A stretch of 64,000 bases of DNA, from positions 248,001 to 312,000 of the forward strand of contig NZ_JAHYCB010000002.1 in the NCBI RefSeq assembly GCF_019430945.1, in the 5' to 3' direction. Source of the stretch: Neorhizobium populisoli. GTDB lineage: Bacteria > Pseudomonadota > Alphaproteobacteria > Rhizobiales > Rhizobiaceae. Made by a program: the position numbers and the translations under genes. Positions 18,745 through 27,649 of this stretch are shown piece after piece. The notes under the pieces are model-generated. The model was not told the origin of the DNA. It worked only from the letters and a program-made list of their open reading frames with translations, and did not search any database. The stretch's first letter is position 1. Each line of letters starts with the position of its first letter.

Positions 18745-19626
18745 ATGAACACGAGGCTTGCCTTTTCCGATCTGGAAACCGAAAGCACCGGAGGCGATCC
18801 GACCTTTGCGCTGGCACTCGGCGGCGGCGGCGCACGCGGCCTGTCCCATATCGCAATCGTCGAGGCTCTGGACGAACTCGGCATCAAGCCGGTGGCGATT
18901 TCCGGCTCGTCGATCGGCGCAATCGTCGGCACGGCCCGCGCCTGCGGCATGAGTGGCAATGAAATCCGCGAATATACGTTCGATACCGTCGGCAATCGCG
19001 GCAAGCTCCTGAACAAGCTCTGGAGCCTCGGCCCGGCTACCATGCGCGACAAGCTCGGCGGTTTCCGCTTCGGCCATTTCAACCTCGAACTCATTCTCGA
19101 TGCGTTGCTGCCGCCGGATATTCCGGAAGATTTCGCCGAACTCGATATCCCGATGAAGATTTCGGTGACGGATTATTACGGCCAGACGGAAGTCGTCCTC
19201 GAGCAGGGCGAATTGCGAGCCGCAATCGCCGCATCGGCTGCCATTCCCGGCCTGTTCATGCCGGTGATGATCAACGACCGTATCATGATCGATGGCGGCG
19301 TCTGCAATCCGGTGCCCTACGAACAGCTGATGGACCTTGCCGACGTGGTAATCGGCGTCGATGTCGTCGGCGCGCCGGAGGGCGACGGCACCCATCCGCC
19401 GAGCCGGCTCGACAGCCTGTTCGGCGCCAGCCAGCTCACCATGCAGGCAAGCATCGCCCTGAAACTCAAGCTCAACCCGCCGCATATCTTCCTGCGCCCG
19501 TCGGTCAACCGCTTCCGGGTGCTGGATTTCTTCAAGGCCCGCGACATCCTCGACGAGGCCGAGCCGGTGAAGGACGAGCTGAAGCGCGCCATCGACGCGC
19601 TTCATGTGATGGCCCGCCGGGCCTGA
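18745..19626 (+). CDS. Patatin-like phospholipase
   Basis: 293 residues of the RssA/patatin family of lipid acyl hydrolases. The oxyanion hole GGGGARGLSH (about residues 26-35), the nucleophile elbow GSSIGA (GxSxG, about 55-60) and the catalytic Asp in DGGVCNPVP (DGG, about 188-196) are all present, so the Ser/Asp dyad is intact. No signal peptide or membrane helix is seen, suggesting a cytosolic or peripheral enzyme. It follows rsmD after 10 bases, with GAAGGA before the ATG. Confidence 0.88.
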   Translation: MNTRLAFSDLETESTGGDPTFALALGGGGARGLSHIAIVEALDELGIKPVAISGSSIGAIVGTARACGMSGNEIREYTFDTVGNRGKLLNKLWSLGPATMRDKLGGFRFGHFNLELILDALLPPDIPEDFAELDIPMKISVTDYYGQTEVVLEQGELRAAIAASAAIPGLFMPVMINDRIMIDGGVCNPVPYEQLMDLADVVIGVDVVGAPEGDGTHPPSRLDSLFGASQLTMQASIALKLKLNPPHIFLRPSVNRFRVLDFFKARDILDEAEPVKDELKRAIDALHVMARRA

Positions 19627-19636
19627 GCCGTGGCGA

Positions 19637-20248
19637 TCAGGCTGCTGCGCGCGAGTGTTCTGACTTGCCGGGCAGGGCTTCGCCGATCTTTCGAGCCGTT
19701 GCGAGCATGGCCTCCGGCCCGTCCGGCTGGTCCAGCAATAGTTCGGTCGTCCTGACCGGTGCGCCGCAATACCCGAAAATCCCGTGATCAATCTGCGTCC
19801 GCATGGCGCCAAAATAGCCGTGCCGCGCATAGGTTCTGAGATCCGCCCCGCCGATCGCGACGAGATGGATCGGCAGATGCTGCAGCTTCTTGACGACCTT
19901 GCCGCCTGCACGGTCGTCATAAGCCCAGCCATTGGTGAAAACTCGGTCGATCCAGCCCTTCATCAGCCCCGGCATCGACCACCAGTAAACGGGATAGACC
20001 AGCACCAGGGCATCGGCGCGATCGATCCTCGCCTGTTCGGCCCGTATATCGGACGCGAGTTCGGCATCGTGGCGAAAGGCGGCGAGGTCGCTTTCCGTAA
20101 ACCGTGGATCGAAACCCTCTGCGGAGAGATCGGCGATCTCGAATGTATCTGCGCGGCCATCGCCGGTCATTCCGGCGCCAATCTGCTTGGCGGCGCTGTG
20201 GGTGAGCGAGTTCGGGTCGGGATGGGAAACGACGATCAGCGCATGCAT
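19637..20248 (-). CDS. NAD(P)H-dependent oxidoreductase, flavodoxin-like fold (MdaB/KefF type)
   Basis: 203 residues of the Flavodoxin_2 family (NQO1, MdaB, KefF), FMN/FAD quinone reductases. MHALIVVSHPDPNSLTHS at the N-terminus is the flavin phosphate loop, and VLVYPVYWWSMPGLMKGWIDRVF is the diagnostic central segment. It is divergent from a TetR gene, with a long palindrome between them, so repression by that TetR is likely. A Kef-type K+/H+ antiporter gene lies beyond the tetR gene; E. coli KefF is the ancillary oxidoreductase of KefC, but whether these two interact is inference. Confidence 0.85.
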   Translation of the reverse strand: MHALIVVSHPDPNSLTHSAAKQIGAGMTGDGRADTFEIADLSAEGFDPRFTESDLAAFRHDAELASDIRAEQARIDRADALVLVYPVYWWSMPGLMKGWIDRVFTNGWAYDDRAGGKVVKKLQHLPIHLVAIGGADLRTYARHGYFGAMRTQIDHGIFGYCGAPVRTTELLLDQPDGPEAMLATARKIGEALPGKSEHSRAAA

Positions 20249-20288
20249 CGGAGGGTTCCTTTGACAGTTGCGATTTGGGTGTGAAGCT

Positions 20289-20321
20289 TATATACTTTTA
20301 GTAAGTTACTTTTGGTATATA
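20289..20321. promoter_or_regulatory. Long interrupted palindrome, predicted TetR operator
   Basis: Symmetry is centred on G20305: TATATAC (20289-20295) pairs with GTATATA (20315-20321), and AGTAA (20300-20304) with TTACT (20306-20310); only the two 4-base spacers are unpaired. It fills the interval between the divergent oxidoreductase and tetR starts, ending 3 bases before the tetR ATG. This is the expected place and form for an autoregulatory TetR-family site. Confidence 0.75.
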
Positions 20322-20324
20322 GCG

Positions 20325-20933
20325 ATGTCAAGCAGCGAAATGAAAATAGACAATCCTGTCGGCACCCGCCGCCGGCTGACCCGGCAGGATCGGTTCCGTC
20401 AGCTTATGGATGTGGCTTGGTGTATCGTTAGGGACGAAGGGTCGGACGCATTGACGCTCGGCCGCCTTGCGGAAAAGGCCGGCGTCGCCAAACCAGTCGT
20501 CTACGATCATTTCTCGACGCGACCGGGTCTTCTCTCAGCGCTTTATCTCGAACACGATGCCCGCCAGACGGAAGCCATGGACGAGGCGATTGCGACAGCG
20601 GAGCATACGCTCGACAATGTCGCATCGATCATCGCCTCGACCTATGTCAATTGCGTCCTGGCGCAGGGCCGCGAGATACCCGGCGTCATAGCGGCACTGG
20701 CGGGCTCTCCCGAGCTGGAGAAGATGATGCGGGATGCTCAGGGAATGTTCATGGAAAAATGCCGCGGACTTCTCCTCCCACATGCCGGGCCGGCCGGGGT
20801 CAGACCGGCAGGCCTCTGGGCCATGGTCGGTGCGGCCGAGGCGCTTTCCAATGCCGCCGCAAAGGGTGACATTGGTGCGGACGAAGCAAAGGCCGAGCTT
20901 GTCGAAATGATCAAGGCCATGGCGCTCAGATAA
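20325..20933 (+). CDS. TetR/AcrR family transcriptional regulator
   Basis: 202 residues. The N-terminal helix-turn-helix is clear: QDRFRQLMDVAWCIVRDEGSDALTLGRLAEKAGVAKPVVYDHFSTRPGLL (about 20-70), with VVYDHF in recognition helix position. The C-terminal ligand-binding domain is not specific enough to name an inducer. Start at 20325 (MSSSEMK) lies directly behind the long palindrome. Divergent from the flavodoxin-fold oxidoreductase, its most likely target. Confidence 0.9.
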   Translation: MSSSEMKIDNPVGTRRRLTRQDRFRQLMDVAWCIVRDEGSDALTLGRLAEKAGVAKPVVYDHFSTRPGLLSALYLEHDARQTEAMDEAIATAEHTLDNVASIIASTYVNCVLAQGREIPGVIAALAGSPELEKMMRDAQGMFMEKCRGLLLPHAGPAGVRPAGLWAMVGAAEALSNAAAKGDIGADEAKAELVEMIKAMALR

Positions 20934-20940
20934 AGCCTGC

Positions 20941-22743
20941 CTAACCGTTGGTGGCCGGCTCCACCTCCTGCGCTTCCATCGCCATGGCCCGTTTCGGCTT
21001 GATCAGCGGCTCCGGCCGGACCGGGCTGTTGAACAGTTTTTCGCGCCCGGCGCCGAGACCCTGAACAGCCTGGATCTGCAGCCGCTCCTCGTCACGCTGG
21101 CGGATGTCGTCGCCGATTTCTTCCGCTGCCGCCTCGCTCATTCCGAGCGCTTCGAGCGTCCGGCGGCCGAACAGCAAGCCGGATTCCAGCGTCTCTCGCA
21201 GCTCGTATTCGACATTGCGGTCACGCAGCGACAGCGAATGGATGCGGTCGTAGGAGCGCACGAACAGCCGGACATCGGGAAATTCCGAGCGGATCAGATC
21301 GACGATATGGTCGGTGGTTTCCTTCTTCTGGGTGGCGACGACGACGATCTTGGCGCGCTCGATACCCGATGAGGTCAACACGTCGCGGCGGGTGCCGTCA
21401 CCGAAATAGATGCGGAAACCGAAATTCGCCGCCTGCCGGATGCGGTCGGCGGAATCGTCGATGACGGTCACCTCGCGGCCGCCGGCCAGCAGGATCTGCG
21501 CGGCGATCTGGCCGAAACGCGAAAAGCCGATCATCAGCACGTCTGCACCGGCGCCGGCAAAATCCTCTTCCAGCTCTTCTCGCGTTTCCTTTTGCAGCAG
21601 GCGTTTGGCCAGCGCGGCCCCGAAAGGTGTCAGCGCCATCGACAGAGTTACTGCTGCGATCAGCAGCGAAGCGGTAGCGGAGGAAAAAAGCCCCGCCGCG
21701 GTCGCGGTGGTAAACAGCACGAAGCCGAATTCGCCGCCCTGCGGCAATAGGAAGGCGATCCGCACGGCATCGTTATGGGTCGAGCCCCAGGCTCGCGAAA
21801 GGGCGTAGACCACGAGTGCCTTCACCGCCATGAACACCGGCACGGCCGGCAGGATGAAGAACAGGTTGTCGAGAATGACATGGATTTCCAGCGACAGGCC
21901 GACCGCCATGAAGAACAGCGCCAGCAGCAGGCCGCGGAAAGGTTCGATATCCGCTTCCAGCTCATGGCGATAGGAGGATTCCGCCAGCATCACGCCGGAG
22001 AGGAAAGCCCCCATCGCCATCGAAAGCCCGACCGCCTGCATGGCTGCGGCCGATCCGAGCACGACGAGCAGGGCCGCTGCGATCATCACCTCGCGGGCGC
22101 CGGTGCGAGCGATGATCTGAAACATCGGCGTCAGCAGATATTTGCCGGCGATCACCATGGCGCCCACAGCGCCGACGGCGATGGCGAAATCGCGAAGCGG
22201 GCTGGCGGCCGTTTCCTCCGTGCCGGGCGCCAGGATGGTGATCAGCGCCAGAAGCGGAACGATGGCGAGATCCTGGAACAGCAGCACGGAAAATGCCCGC
22301 TGCCCGTGTCGGCTGTTCATCTCGCCATCGTCATTGAGGATCTGCAAGGCGAACGCCGTCGAGGACAGCGCCAGACCGAAGCCGATGATCAGGCTGCCGC
22401 GCCAGTCGGCAAGCTCGGCGAAAAAGGCGAGAGCCGTCAGCGAAAGACCTGTGACCACGACCTGTGCCGGCCCGAGCCCGAATACGTCGCCACGCATCTG
22501 CCAGAGGCGCGAAGGCTTCAACTCCAGCCCGATGATGAAAAGCAGGAAGACGACGCCGAATTCCGCGAAATGCAGCACTTCCTCGGTCTCAATGATCTGC
22601 TGCATGATCGGGCCGATGACCACGCCGGCCGCCAGATAACCGAGAACCGTGCCGAGCCCGAGCTTGCGGAACACGGGTGCAGCCACCACGGCGCCGGCGA
22701 GCAGCAGCAGCATTTGCGAAAAGAGCGAACCCGGAGCGGTCAT
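20941..22743 (-). CDS. Monovalent cation:proton antiporter-2 (CPA2), Kef-type
   Basis: 600 residues. An N-terminal membrane domain of about 12 helices (VLGYLAAGVVIGP, FLLFIIGLELKPSRLW, LALSSTAFALQILNDDGE) is followed by a cytosolic RCK/TrkA-N domain with a Rossmann motif (VLMIGFSRFGQIAAQIL, about 400-416) and a charged tail. This is the layout of glutathione-gated KefB/KefC K+ efflux systems; I cannot tell from sequence whether glutathione gating is conserved. It converges with tetR (8 bases apart) on the opposite strand. Confidence 0.9.
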   Translation of the reverse strand: MTAPGSLFSQMLLLLAGAVVAAPVFRKLGLGTVLGYLAAGVVIGPIMQQIIETEEVLHFAEFGVVFLLFIIGLELKPSRLWQMRGDVFGLGPAQVVVTGLSLTALAFFAELADWRGSLIIGFGLALSSTAFALQILNDDGEMNSRHGQRAFSVLLFQDLAIVPLLALITILAPGTEETAASPLRDFAIAVGAVGAMVIAGKYLLTPMFQIIARTGAREVMIAAALLVVLGSAAAMQAVGLSMAMGAFLSGVMLAESSYRHELEADIEPFRGLLLALFFMAVGLSLEIHVILDNLFFILPAVPVFMAVKALVVYALSRAWGSTHNDAVRIAFLLPQGGEFGFVLFTTATAAGLFSSATASLLIAAVTLSMALTPFGAALAKRLLQKETREELEEDFAGAGADVLMIGFSRFGQIAAQILLAGGREVTVIDDSADRIRQAANFGFRIYFGDGTRRDVLTSSGIERAKIVVVATQKKETTDHIVDLIRSEFPDVRLFVRSYDRIHSLSLRDRNVEYELRETLESGLLFGRRTLEALGMSEAAAEEIGDDIRQRDEERLQIQAVQGLGAGREKLFNSPVRPEPLIKPKRAMAMEAQEVEPATNG

Positions 22744-22854
22744 GCTTGTACTTTCAAAAATGGAATTAGGCCGGTTCTCTCAAGAATCGGAGACGCGCCC
22801 TTGATGCTTATGACAGTGCACAATAAATGGGACGGGAATGAAAGGCTTGCAATC

Positions 22855-24201
22855 ATGACATCCGAAATCGATTCCGCCTCCCTGCTTTCCCGTGCCAGCG
22901 AATTGATCGATCTAGCCAAGGCCGCAGGTGCGGACCAGGCGGATGCGGTTGTGGTGCGTTCCCGCTCCCGTTCCGTCAGCGTCCGCCTCGGCAAGGTCGA
23001 GGGCACTGAGGCGTCCGAAAGCGACGACTTCTCGCTACGCGTCTTCGTCGGCAGGCAGGTGGCCAGCGTTTCCGCCAATCCGGGCTTCGACATGAAGACG
23101 CTTGCCGAGCGTGCTGTCGCCATGGCCAAGGTTTCGCCGGAAGATCCGTTCGCCTGCCTCGCCGACGAGAAGGATTTGGCAAAGTCCTATCCCGATCTGC
23201 AGCTCTACGACCCGACCGAAATGCCGACCGACGCCATGCGCGAGGCGGCACTTGAGATGGAACAGGCGGCGCTTGATGTGAAGGGCGTTTCCAACTCTTC
23301 CGGCGCCGGCGCCTCCGCTGGCATGGGCGGCCTCGTTCTCGTCACCTCGCACGGTTTTTCCGGCAGCTATATGGCCAGCCGTTTCGGCCGTTCCGTCAGC
23401 GTCATCGCTGGCGAAGGCACCAAGATGGAGCGCGACTACGATTTCGACAGTCGCCTTTACGCGGCCGAACTCGATGATCCGAAACTGATCGGCCTCCGCG
23501 CCGGTGAGCGCACCGTCAAGCGCGTCAACCCGCGCCAGGTCGATACCGGCTCCAACATCACCGTTGTCTTCGATCCACGCATCGCCCGCGGTTTCGTCGG
23601 CACGATTGCCGGTGCGATCAACGGCGCCTCCGTTGCCCGCAAGACCAGCTTCCTGCGCGACAAGATGGGCCAGCAGGTGCTGAAGGCCGGATTGAACATC
23701 ACCGACGACCCGGTCGTCGTGCGCGGCTCCTCCTCGCGTCCGTTCGATGGCGAAGGCGTGATCGGCGAGCGCATGGTGATGATCGAGGACGGCGTGCTGA
23801 AACACTGGTTCCTCTCCACCTCGACCGCCCGCGAACTCGGCCTTCAAACCAACGGCCGCGGCGTTCGTGGCGGCACGTCAGTGTCTCCGGCTTCCACCAA
23901 TCTGGCGCTGGAGCCGGGGGATATTTCTCCGGAAGACCTGATCAAGTCGATCGGTAACGGCTTCTATATCACCGAGCTGATCGGTCAGGGCGTCAACATG
24001 CTGACCGGCGAATACAGCCGCGGCGCTACCGGCTTCTGGATCGAGAACGGCGAGATCGCCTTCCCAGTCTCGGAGGTGACGATCGCGTCGAACCTCAAGG
24101 ACATGTTCATGCGGGTCACGCCGGCAAACGATATCGACCGCAAATACGGTGTCGCTTCCCCGACCTTGGCCATCGAGGGCATGACGCTGGCGGGGCGGTG
24201 A
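22855..24201 (+). CDS. pmbA: TldD/PmbA family metalloprotease-like protein (TldE)
   Basis: 448 residues, full family length. Family marks include RSVSVRLGKVEGTEASESDDFSLRVFVG in the N-terminal domain, SHGFSGSYMASRFGRSVSVIAGEG in the middle and GRGVRGGTSVSPASTNL with GEYSRGATGFWIENGEI near the C-terminus. PmbA/TldE pairs with TldD to form a protease known for microcin B17 maturation and CcdA decay; TldE has no metal-binding HExxxH motif, and none is visible here. ATG at 22855 is preceded by AAAGG. The frame is open far upstream, antisense to the antiporter, which is not coding. The next gene starts 5 bases after the stop. Confidence 0.92.
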   Translation: MTSEIDSASLLSRASELIDLAKAAGADQADAVVVRSRSRSVSVRLGKVEGTEASESDDFSLRVFVGRQVASVSANPGFDMKTLAERAVAMAKVSPEDPFACLADEKDLAKSYPDLQLYDPTEMPTDAMREAALEMEQAALDVKGVSNSSGAGASAGMGGLVLVTSHGFSGSYMASRFGRSVSVIAGEGTKMERDYDFDSRLYAAELDDPKLIGLRAGERTVKRVNPRQVDTGSNITVVFDPRIARGFVGTIAGAINGASVARKTSFLRDKMGQQVLKAGLNITDDPVVVRGSSSRPFDGEGVIGERMVMIEDGVLKHWFLSTSTARELGLQTNGRGVRGGTSVSPASTNLALEPGDISPEDLIKSIGNGFYITELIGQGVNMLTGEYSRGATGFWIENGEIAFPVSEVTIASNLKDMFMRVTPANDIDRKYGVASPTLAIEGMTLAGR

Positions 24202-24206
24202 TCCCG

Positions 24207-25004
24207 ATGACAGCCGACTGGAAGGACGATCTCGAACTCATCCGCGACGCCGCGCGTCAGGCGGCAGAAATCGCATATGACTTTTTCGGCCGCTCGCCGG
24301 AAGTCTGGTGGAAGAACGAGGGCCGTTCACCCGTCAGCGCCGCTGATTTCGCTGCCAATGACCGGCTGCAGAGCGTGCTTCTGAAAGCCCGGCCGAACTA
24401 TGGCTGGCTGTCGGAGGAGACCGATGACGACGCGGCCCGGCTTTCGGTCGAAACGTTGTTCGTCGTCGATCCGATCGACGGCACGCGCGCTTTCATCAAT
24501 GGCGAAAAGACCTGGTGCGTTTCTGTCGCCGTGGTGCATCGCGGCTCGCCGGTCGCGGGCGTGCTGGCGGCCCCGGCGCTGGAGGAGGAGTTCACCGCCT
24601 ATGCTGGCGGGCCGGCGTTGAAGAACGGGGCGCCGATTGAGGTCACGTCCGGCCGGTCCGGTAGCCAGCTCACGGTCGCGGTCGATGAAACGCTGCTGAA
24701 GAAGTTCGATCCGGCCCTGCAGCAGGACATCCAACGAGCGCGTTACATTCCTTCGCTTGCCTATCGGCTGGCCATGGTCGCGGACGGGCGGATCGATGGC
24801 ACGATCGTGCGGCGCAATTCGCATGACTGGGATCTCGCTGCCGCCGATCTGATCCTGGAGCGGGCAGGCGGACGGCTTACCGGCCTCGACGGTAATCGGC
24901 TGACCTATAACCGGCCCGGCGTCAGCCATGAAATGCTCGTCGCCGGTGCCGGCCATGCGCTCGACAGTCTTTTGCCCCAGCTTCTCCACCCATCATCGGG
25001 TTGA
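24207..25004 (+). CDS. Inositol monophosphatase family protein (CysQ/IMPase-like)
   Basis: 265 residues. The Mg2+/Li+-sensitive phosphatase signatures are intact: WLSEETDDD (E of motif A, about residue 73), VVDPIDGTRAFINGEKTWCVSVAV (DxxDGT, about 90-95) and SHDWDLAAADLILERAGG (WDxAA, about 209-226). Substrate may be 3'-phosphoadenosine 5'-phosphate (CysQ), inositol phosphate or another sugar phosphate; context does not decide. Start at 24207 is 5 bases after the pmbA stop, and GTG at 24198 is a less likely alternative. DUF4170 follows 60 bases downstream. Confidence 0.87.
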   Translation: MTADWKDDLELIRDAARQAAEIAYDFFGRSPEVWWKNEGRSPVSAADFAANDRLQSVLLKARPNYGWLSEETDDDAARLSVETLFVVDPIDGTRAFINGEKTWCVSVAVVHRGSPVAGVLAAPALEEEFTAYAGGPALKNGAPIEVTSGRSGSQLTVAVDETLLKKFDPALQQDIQRARYIPSLAYRLAMVADGRIDGTIVRRNSHDWDLAAADLILERAGGRLTGLDGNRLTYNRPGVSHEMLVAGAGHALDSLLPQLLHPSSG

Positions 25005-25064
25005 CCTTTTTTGGAGAATGCAGCACAGGAGGGGCGGGGGAGATTGAACGGACGGATTGATAAA

Positions 25065-25307
25065 ATGACTGACACGGGCGAAAAGAAACAACTCCTGCAT
25101 CTGGTCTTCGGCGGCGAACTCAAGAGCCTCAAGGGCGTCGAGTTCAAGGACCTTTCCAAACTGGATATCGTCGGCATCTATCCCGACTACGCCAGCGCTC
25201 TGATTGCCTGGCGCGGCAAGGCGCAGCAGACGGTCGACAACGCCGAGATGCGCTATTTCATCGTCCATATGCACCGCCTGCTGGACCCGGAAACCGCATC
25301 CGCCTGA
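25065..25307 (+). CDS. DUF4170 domain protein
   Basis: 80 residues, a small cytosolic family of Alphaproteobacteria with no assigned function. QLLHLVFGGELKSL and DLSKLDIVGIYPDYASALIAWRGKAQQTVDNAEMRYFIVHMHRLLDP are characteristic. It regularly lies between the IMPase-like gene and waaA in Rhizobiales, so a link to LPS assembly is often suspected but unproven. A terminator at 25391 separates it from waaA here. Confidence 0.85.
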   Translation: MTDTGEKKQLLHLVFGGELKSLKGVEFKDLSKLDIVGIYPDYASALIAWRGKAQQTVDNAEMRYFIVHMHRLLDPETASA

Positions 25308-25390
25308 GAGCGGATCGAGGGTCGGCCCCGGGGCGACGACAGGGTCGGTTTGAGGCAAGCCTTGGCTCGTAAAATGTGATCGTGAATGCC

Positions 25391-25430
25391 CGGTCCCGTG
25401 CGTTGGCTTGAGCCCCAGGGACCCTTTTTT
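25391..25430 (+). terminator. Intrinsic terminator between DUF4170 gene and waaA
   Basis: GGTCCC (25392-25397) pairs with GGGACC (25418-25423), with an inner GGCT/AGCC-like pairing in the loop, and is followed by TTTTTT (25425-25430). The position, 85 bases after the DUF4170 stop and about 95 before waaA, suggests waaA is transcribed from its own promoter. Confidence 0.65.
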
Positions 25431-25525
25431 GACGCATTTGTAAAACACAAAAAACTCGGCTACGGATACTCAATAGGAGAGGCTATCACATTGACGGCAG
25501 CCATGATGGATCGAGGACATCGGCG

Positions 25526-26851
25526 ATGAGCAGCGGTTTGGCGCGCATGGCCTTGCTCGGCTACCGCATGGCGGGTGTGATGCTTTATCCGCTCGTCGGT
25601 CCCTATCTCAGCTATCGTGCGATGAAGGGCAAGGAAGACCGCTCGCGCCGTCTGGAACGCCTCGGTTATGCAAGTCTTGCCCGTCCGCGCGGGCCGCTTG
25701 TCTGGGTGCATGCGGCAAGCGTCGGTGAGACGATCGCCATTCTTCCGATGATCCGCGAGCTTCTCCGCCGCGAAATCCATATTCTCCTGACGACCGGTAC
25801 GGTCACGTCGGCCGGTCTCGTTCAGTCGCGGCTGGCGGATGAGGTCATCCATCAATACGTGCCGCTCGACCTGAAGTTTCCGATCAAGCGTTTCCTGTCC
25901 TACTGGAAGCCGGATGCCTGCATCACCGCGGAATCGGAAATCTGGCCGACCACCGTGGCCGAGCTTGCCCGCCGCCACATTCCGCAGATCCGCGTCAACG
26001 CCCGCATTTCCGACCGCTCTTTCGAGCGCTGGCACAATTACAGCTCGGTCGCCGAAACGCTGTTCGAAAAGATGTCGCTGGTCGTCGCACAGTCGGACAT
26101 GGATGCCGAGCGTTTCCGCGATCTCGGCGCCTGGCCGGTCATCGTATCGGGCAATCTGAAGAGCGATACCGATCCGCCGCCCTGCGACGAAACAGTGCTC
26201 GGCGTCTATCGCAAGCAGATCGGCAACCGCCCCACCTGGGCGGCGATCTCCACCTTCGAGGGTGAGGAAAAGCTGGCGGCCACCGTGCATCGCACGTTGA
26301 AGCCGAAGAATAGCCAGTTGACGATCCTCGTGCCGCGCCACCCGGACCGCGCCGATGCGATCGAGGAAATGCTGAAGGGCGAAGGGCTGAAAGTCGCACG
26401 CCGGTCCCGCAATGATGTGATCTCCGCCGAGACGGATGTTTTCCTCGGCGATTCCATCGGCGAGATGGGCCTTTACCTGCGATTGACCGAAGTCGCCTTT
26501 GTCGGCAAGTCGCTGGCGAACGAAGGCGGCCAGAACCCGCTGGAACCGGCCATGCTCGGCTGCGCGGTTCTCTCTGGCCCGCATGTGCAGAATTTCCGCG
26601 ACGCCTACCAGCATCTCGTCCGCAAGGGCGGCGCCCGCATCGTCAAGGATGTGGAAATGCTCGCCAAGGCGGTGCATTACCTGCTGATCAACGATCTCGC
26701 CCGGATCAAGATGGTCGATTCCGGCCATGACGCAATGGAAGAGATGCGTGGCGCTCTGGCGAAAACCGTCAAGGCGTTGGAACCCTATATCAATCCGCTG
26801 ACGGTCAGTGCCCGGCTTCAGCCGAAGGCCACAGCAGCGGCGAGCCGATGA
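25526..26851 (+). CDS. waaA: 3-deoxy-D-manno-octulosonic acid (Kdo) transferase
   Basis: 441 residues, full length. It transfers Kdo from CMP-Kdo to lipid IVA at the cytosolic face of the inner membrane (GT30). A hydrophobic N-terminal anchor (MALLGYRMAGVMLYPLVGPYL) is followed by the signature WVHAASVGETIAILPMI (about residues 60-76, catalytic Glu in SVGE) and AESEIWP (about 132-138); the C-terminal GNLKSD and GGQNPLEPAMLG motifs are present. Preceded by GAGGA. Its stop overlaps the ATG of the HAD gene (ATGA). Confidence 0.95.
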   Translation: MSSGLARMALLGYRMAGVMLYPLVGPYLSYRAMKGKEDRSRRLERLGYASLARPRGPLVWVHAASVGETIAILPMIRELLRREIHILLTTGTVTSAGLVQSRLADEVIHQYVPLDLKFPIKRFLSYWKPDACITAESEIWPTTVAELARRHIPQIRVNARISDRSFERWHNYSSVAETLFEKMSLVVAQSDMDAERFRDLGAWPVIVSGNLKSDTDPPPCDETVLGVYRKQIGNRPTWAAISTFEGEEKLAATVHRTLKPKNSQLTILVPRHPDRADAIEEMLKGEGLKVARRSRNDVISAETDVFLGDSIGEMGLYLRLTEVAFVGKSLANEGGQNPLEPAMLGCAVLSGPHVQNFRDAYQHLVRKGGARIVKDVEMLAKAVHYLLINDLARIKMVDSGHDAMEEMRGALAKTVKALEPYINPLTVSARLQPKATAAASR

Positions 26852-27579
26852 ATTCCGAGATACTCGAAAAGATTGCCGGCATCCTGTTCGACAAGGACGG
26901 GACGCTTTTGCGTTATGACGAAAGCTGGGGGCCGGTAAACCGCGAGGCAGCCCGCATCGCCGCCGCCGGCAATGCCGAGCTTGAACCGCAGCTTCTGTTT
27001 TCCGGCGGCATGGACCCGGTTTCTGGTCATACTCGAGCGGACAGCCTGCTTGCCGCGGGCAATGCGGCGGAAATCGCGGCCGGTTTCGTGTCGGCTGGCT
27101 CTCCGCTGGATGTCGCCGACCTCACCCGGCTGCTCGACGAACTCTTCATCCGCTCGGCCGACTATTCCGTGCCGGTGACCGATCTTGCGGTCTTTTTTTC
27201 CCGGCTGAAGGCGCGCGGCCTGAAACTCGGCGTCGCTTCCAGCGACAACGAAGCCGCGATCCGCCAGACCGCGATCCGCTTCGGTTTCCTCGAACATCTC
27301 GATTTCATCGCCGGTTACGACAGCGGCCACGGCGTCAAGCCGACCGCCGGCATGGTACTCGGCTTCTGCCGCGCCACCGGGCTGGAACCGACACAGGTGG
27401 CGATGGTCGGTGACAACAATCACGACATGCATATGGGCGCCAATGCCGGCGTCGGCCTCAAGGTGGCGGTCCTGACCGGCACCGGTTCGCCGGAAACGCT
27501 GTCGGCCGCCTCCGATATCTGCATCGACGATATCACCGGGCTCGAAACCCTCCTGCCGCAAGCCACCGTCGGGGCCTAA
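26848..27579 (+). CDS. HAD-family hydrolase (Gph-like) within the LPS operon
   Basis: 243 residues, cytosolic. HAD motifs: FDKDGTLL (DxDGT with K between, about residues 14-21), VASSDNE (motif II, about 129-135), KPTAGM (motif III Lys, about 168-173) and [15 protein letters not shown] (motif IV, about 191-205). It resembles phosphoglycolate phosphatases but the substrate is unknown. It overlaps the waaA stop by 4 bases and precedes lpxK by 70, so it is co-transcribed with Kdo/lipid A genes. A sugar-phosphate or Kdo-phosphate substrate is conceivable but unproven. Confidence 0.85.
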   Translation: MNSEILEKIAGILFDKDGTLLRYDESWGPVNREAARIAAAGNAELEPQLLFSGGMDPVSGHTRADSLLAAGNAAEIAAGFVSAGSPLDVADLTRLLDELFIRSADYSVPVTDLAVFFSRLKARGLKLGVASSDNEAAIRQTAIRFGFLEHLDFIAGYDSGHGVKPTAGMVLGFCRATGLEPTQVAMVGDNNHDMHMGANAGVGLKVAVLTGTGSPETLSAASDICIDDITGLETLLPQATVGA

Positions 27580-27649
27580 GTCCCTTCCGGACTTGTCTTT
27601 TCGGAAAAATTCCCATCTTCTTCGCGGACTCTTTGGGGACGGATCGGAC

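Noticed and set aside
16008..19094. 1028-codon open frame on the minus strand opposite rluB-rsmD-patatin
   Set aside because: Antisense shadow of three well supported genes; its Ala/Arg/Gly composition mirrors the repeat-rich rluB tail.
19637..22743. A complete KefFC-type system
   Set aside because: The oxidoreductase and antiporter are not adjacent or in one operon, and a tetR gene lies between; a functional link is only inferred.
21775..22854. N-terminal extension of the pmbA frame across the antiporter gene
   Set aside because: It is antisense to the antiporter and lacks similarity; the ATG at 22855 has a good ribosome site and starts the family.
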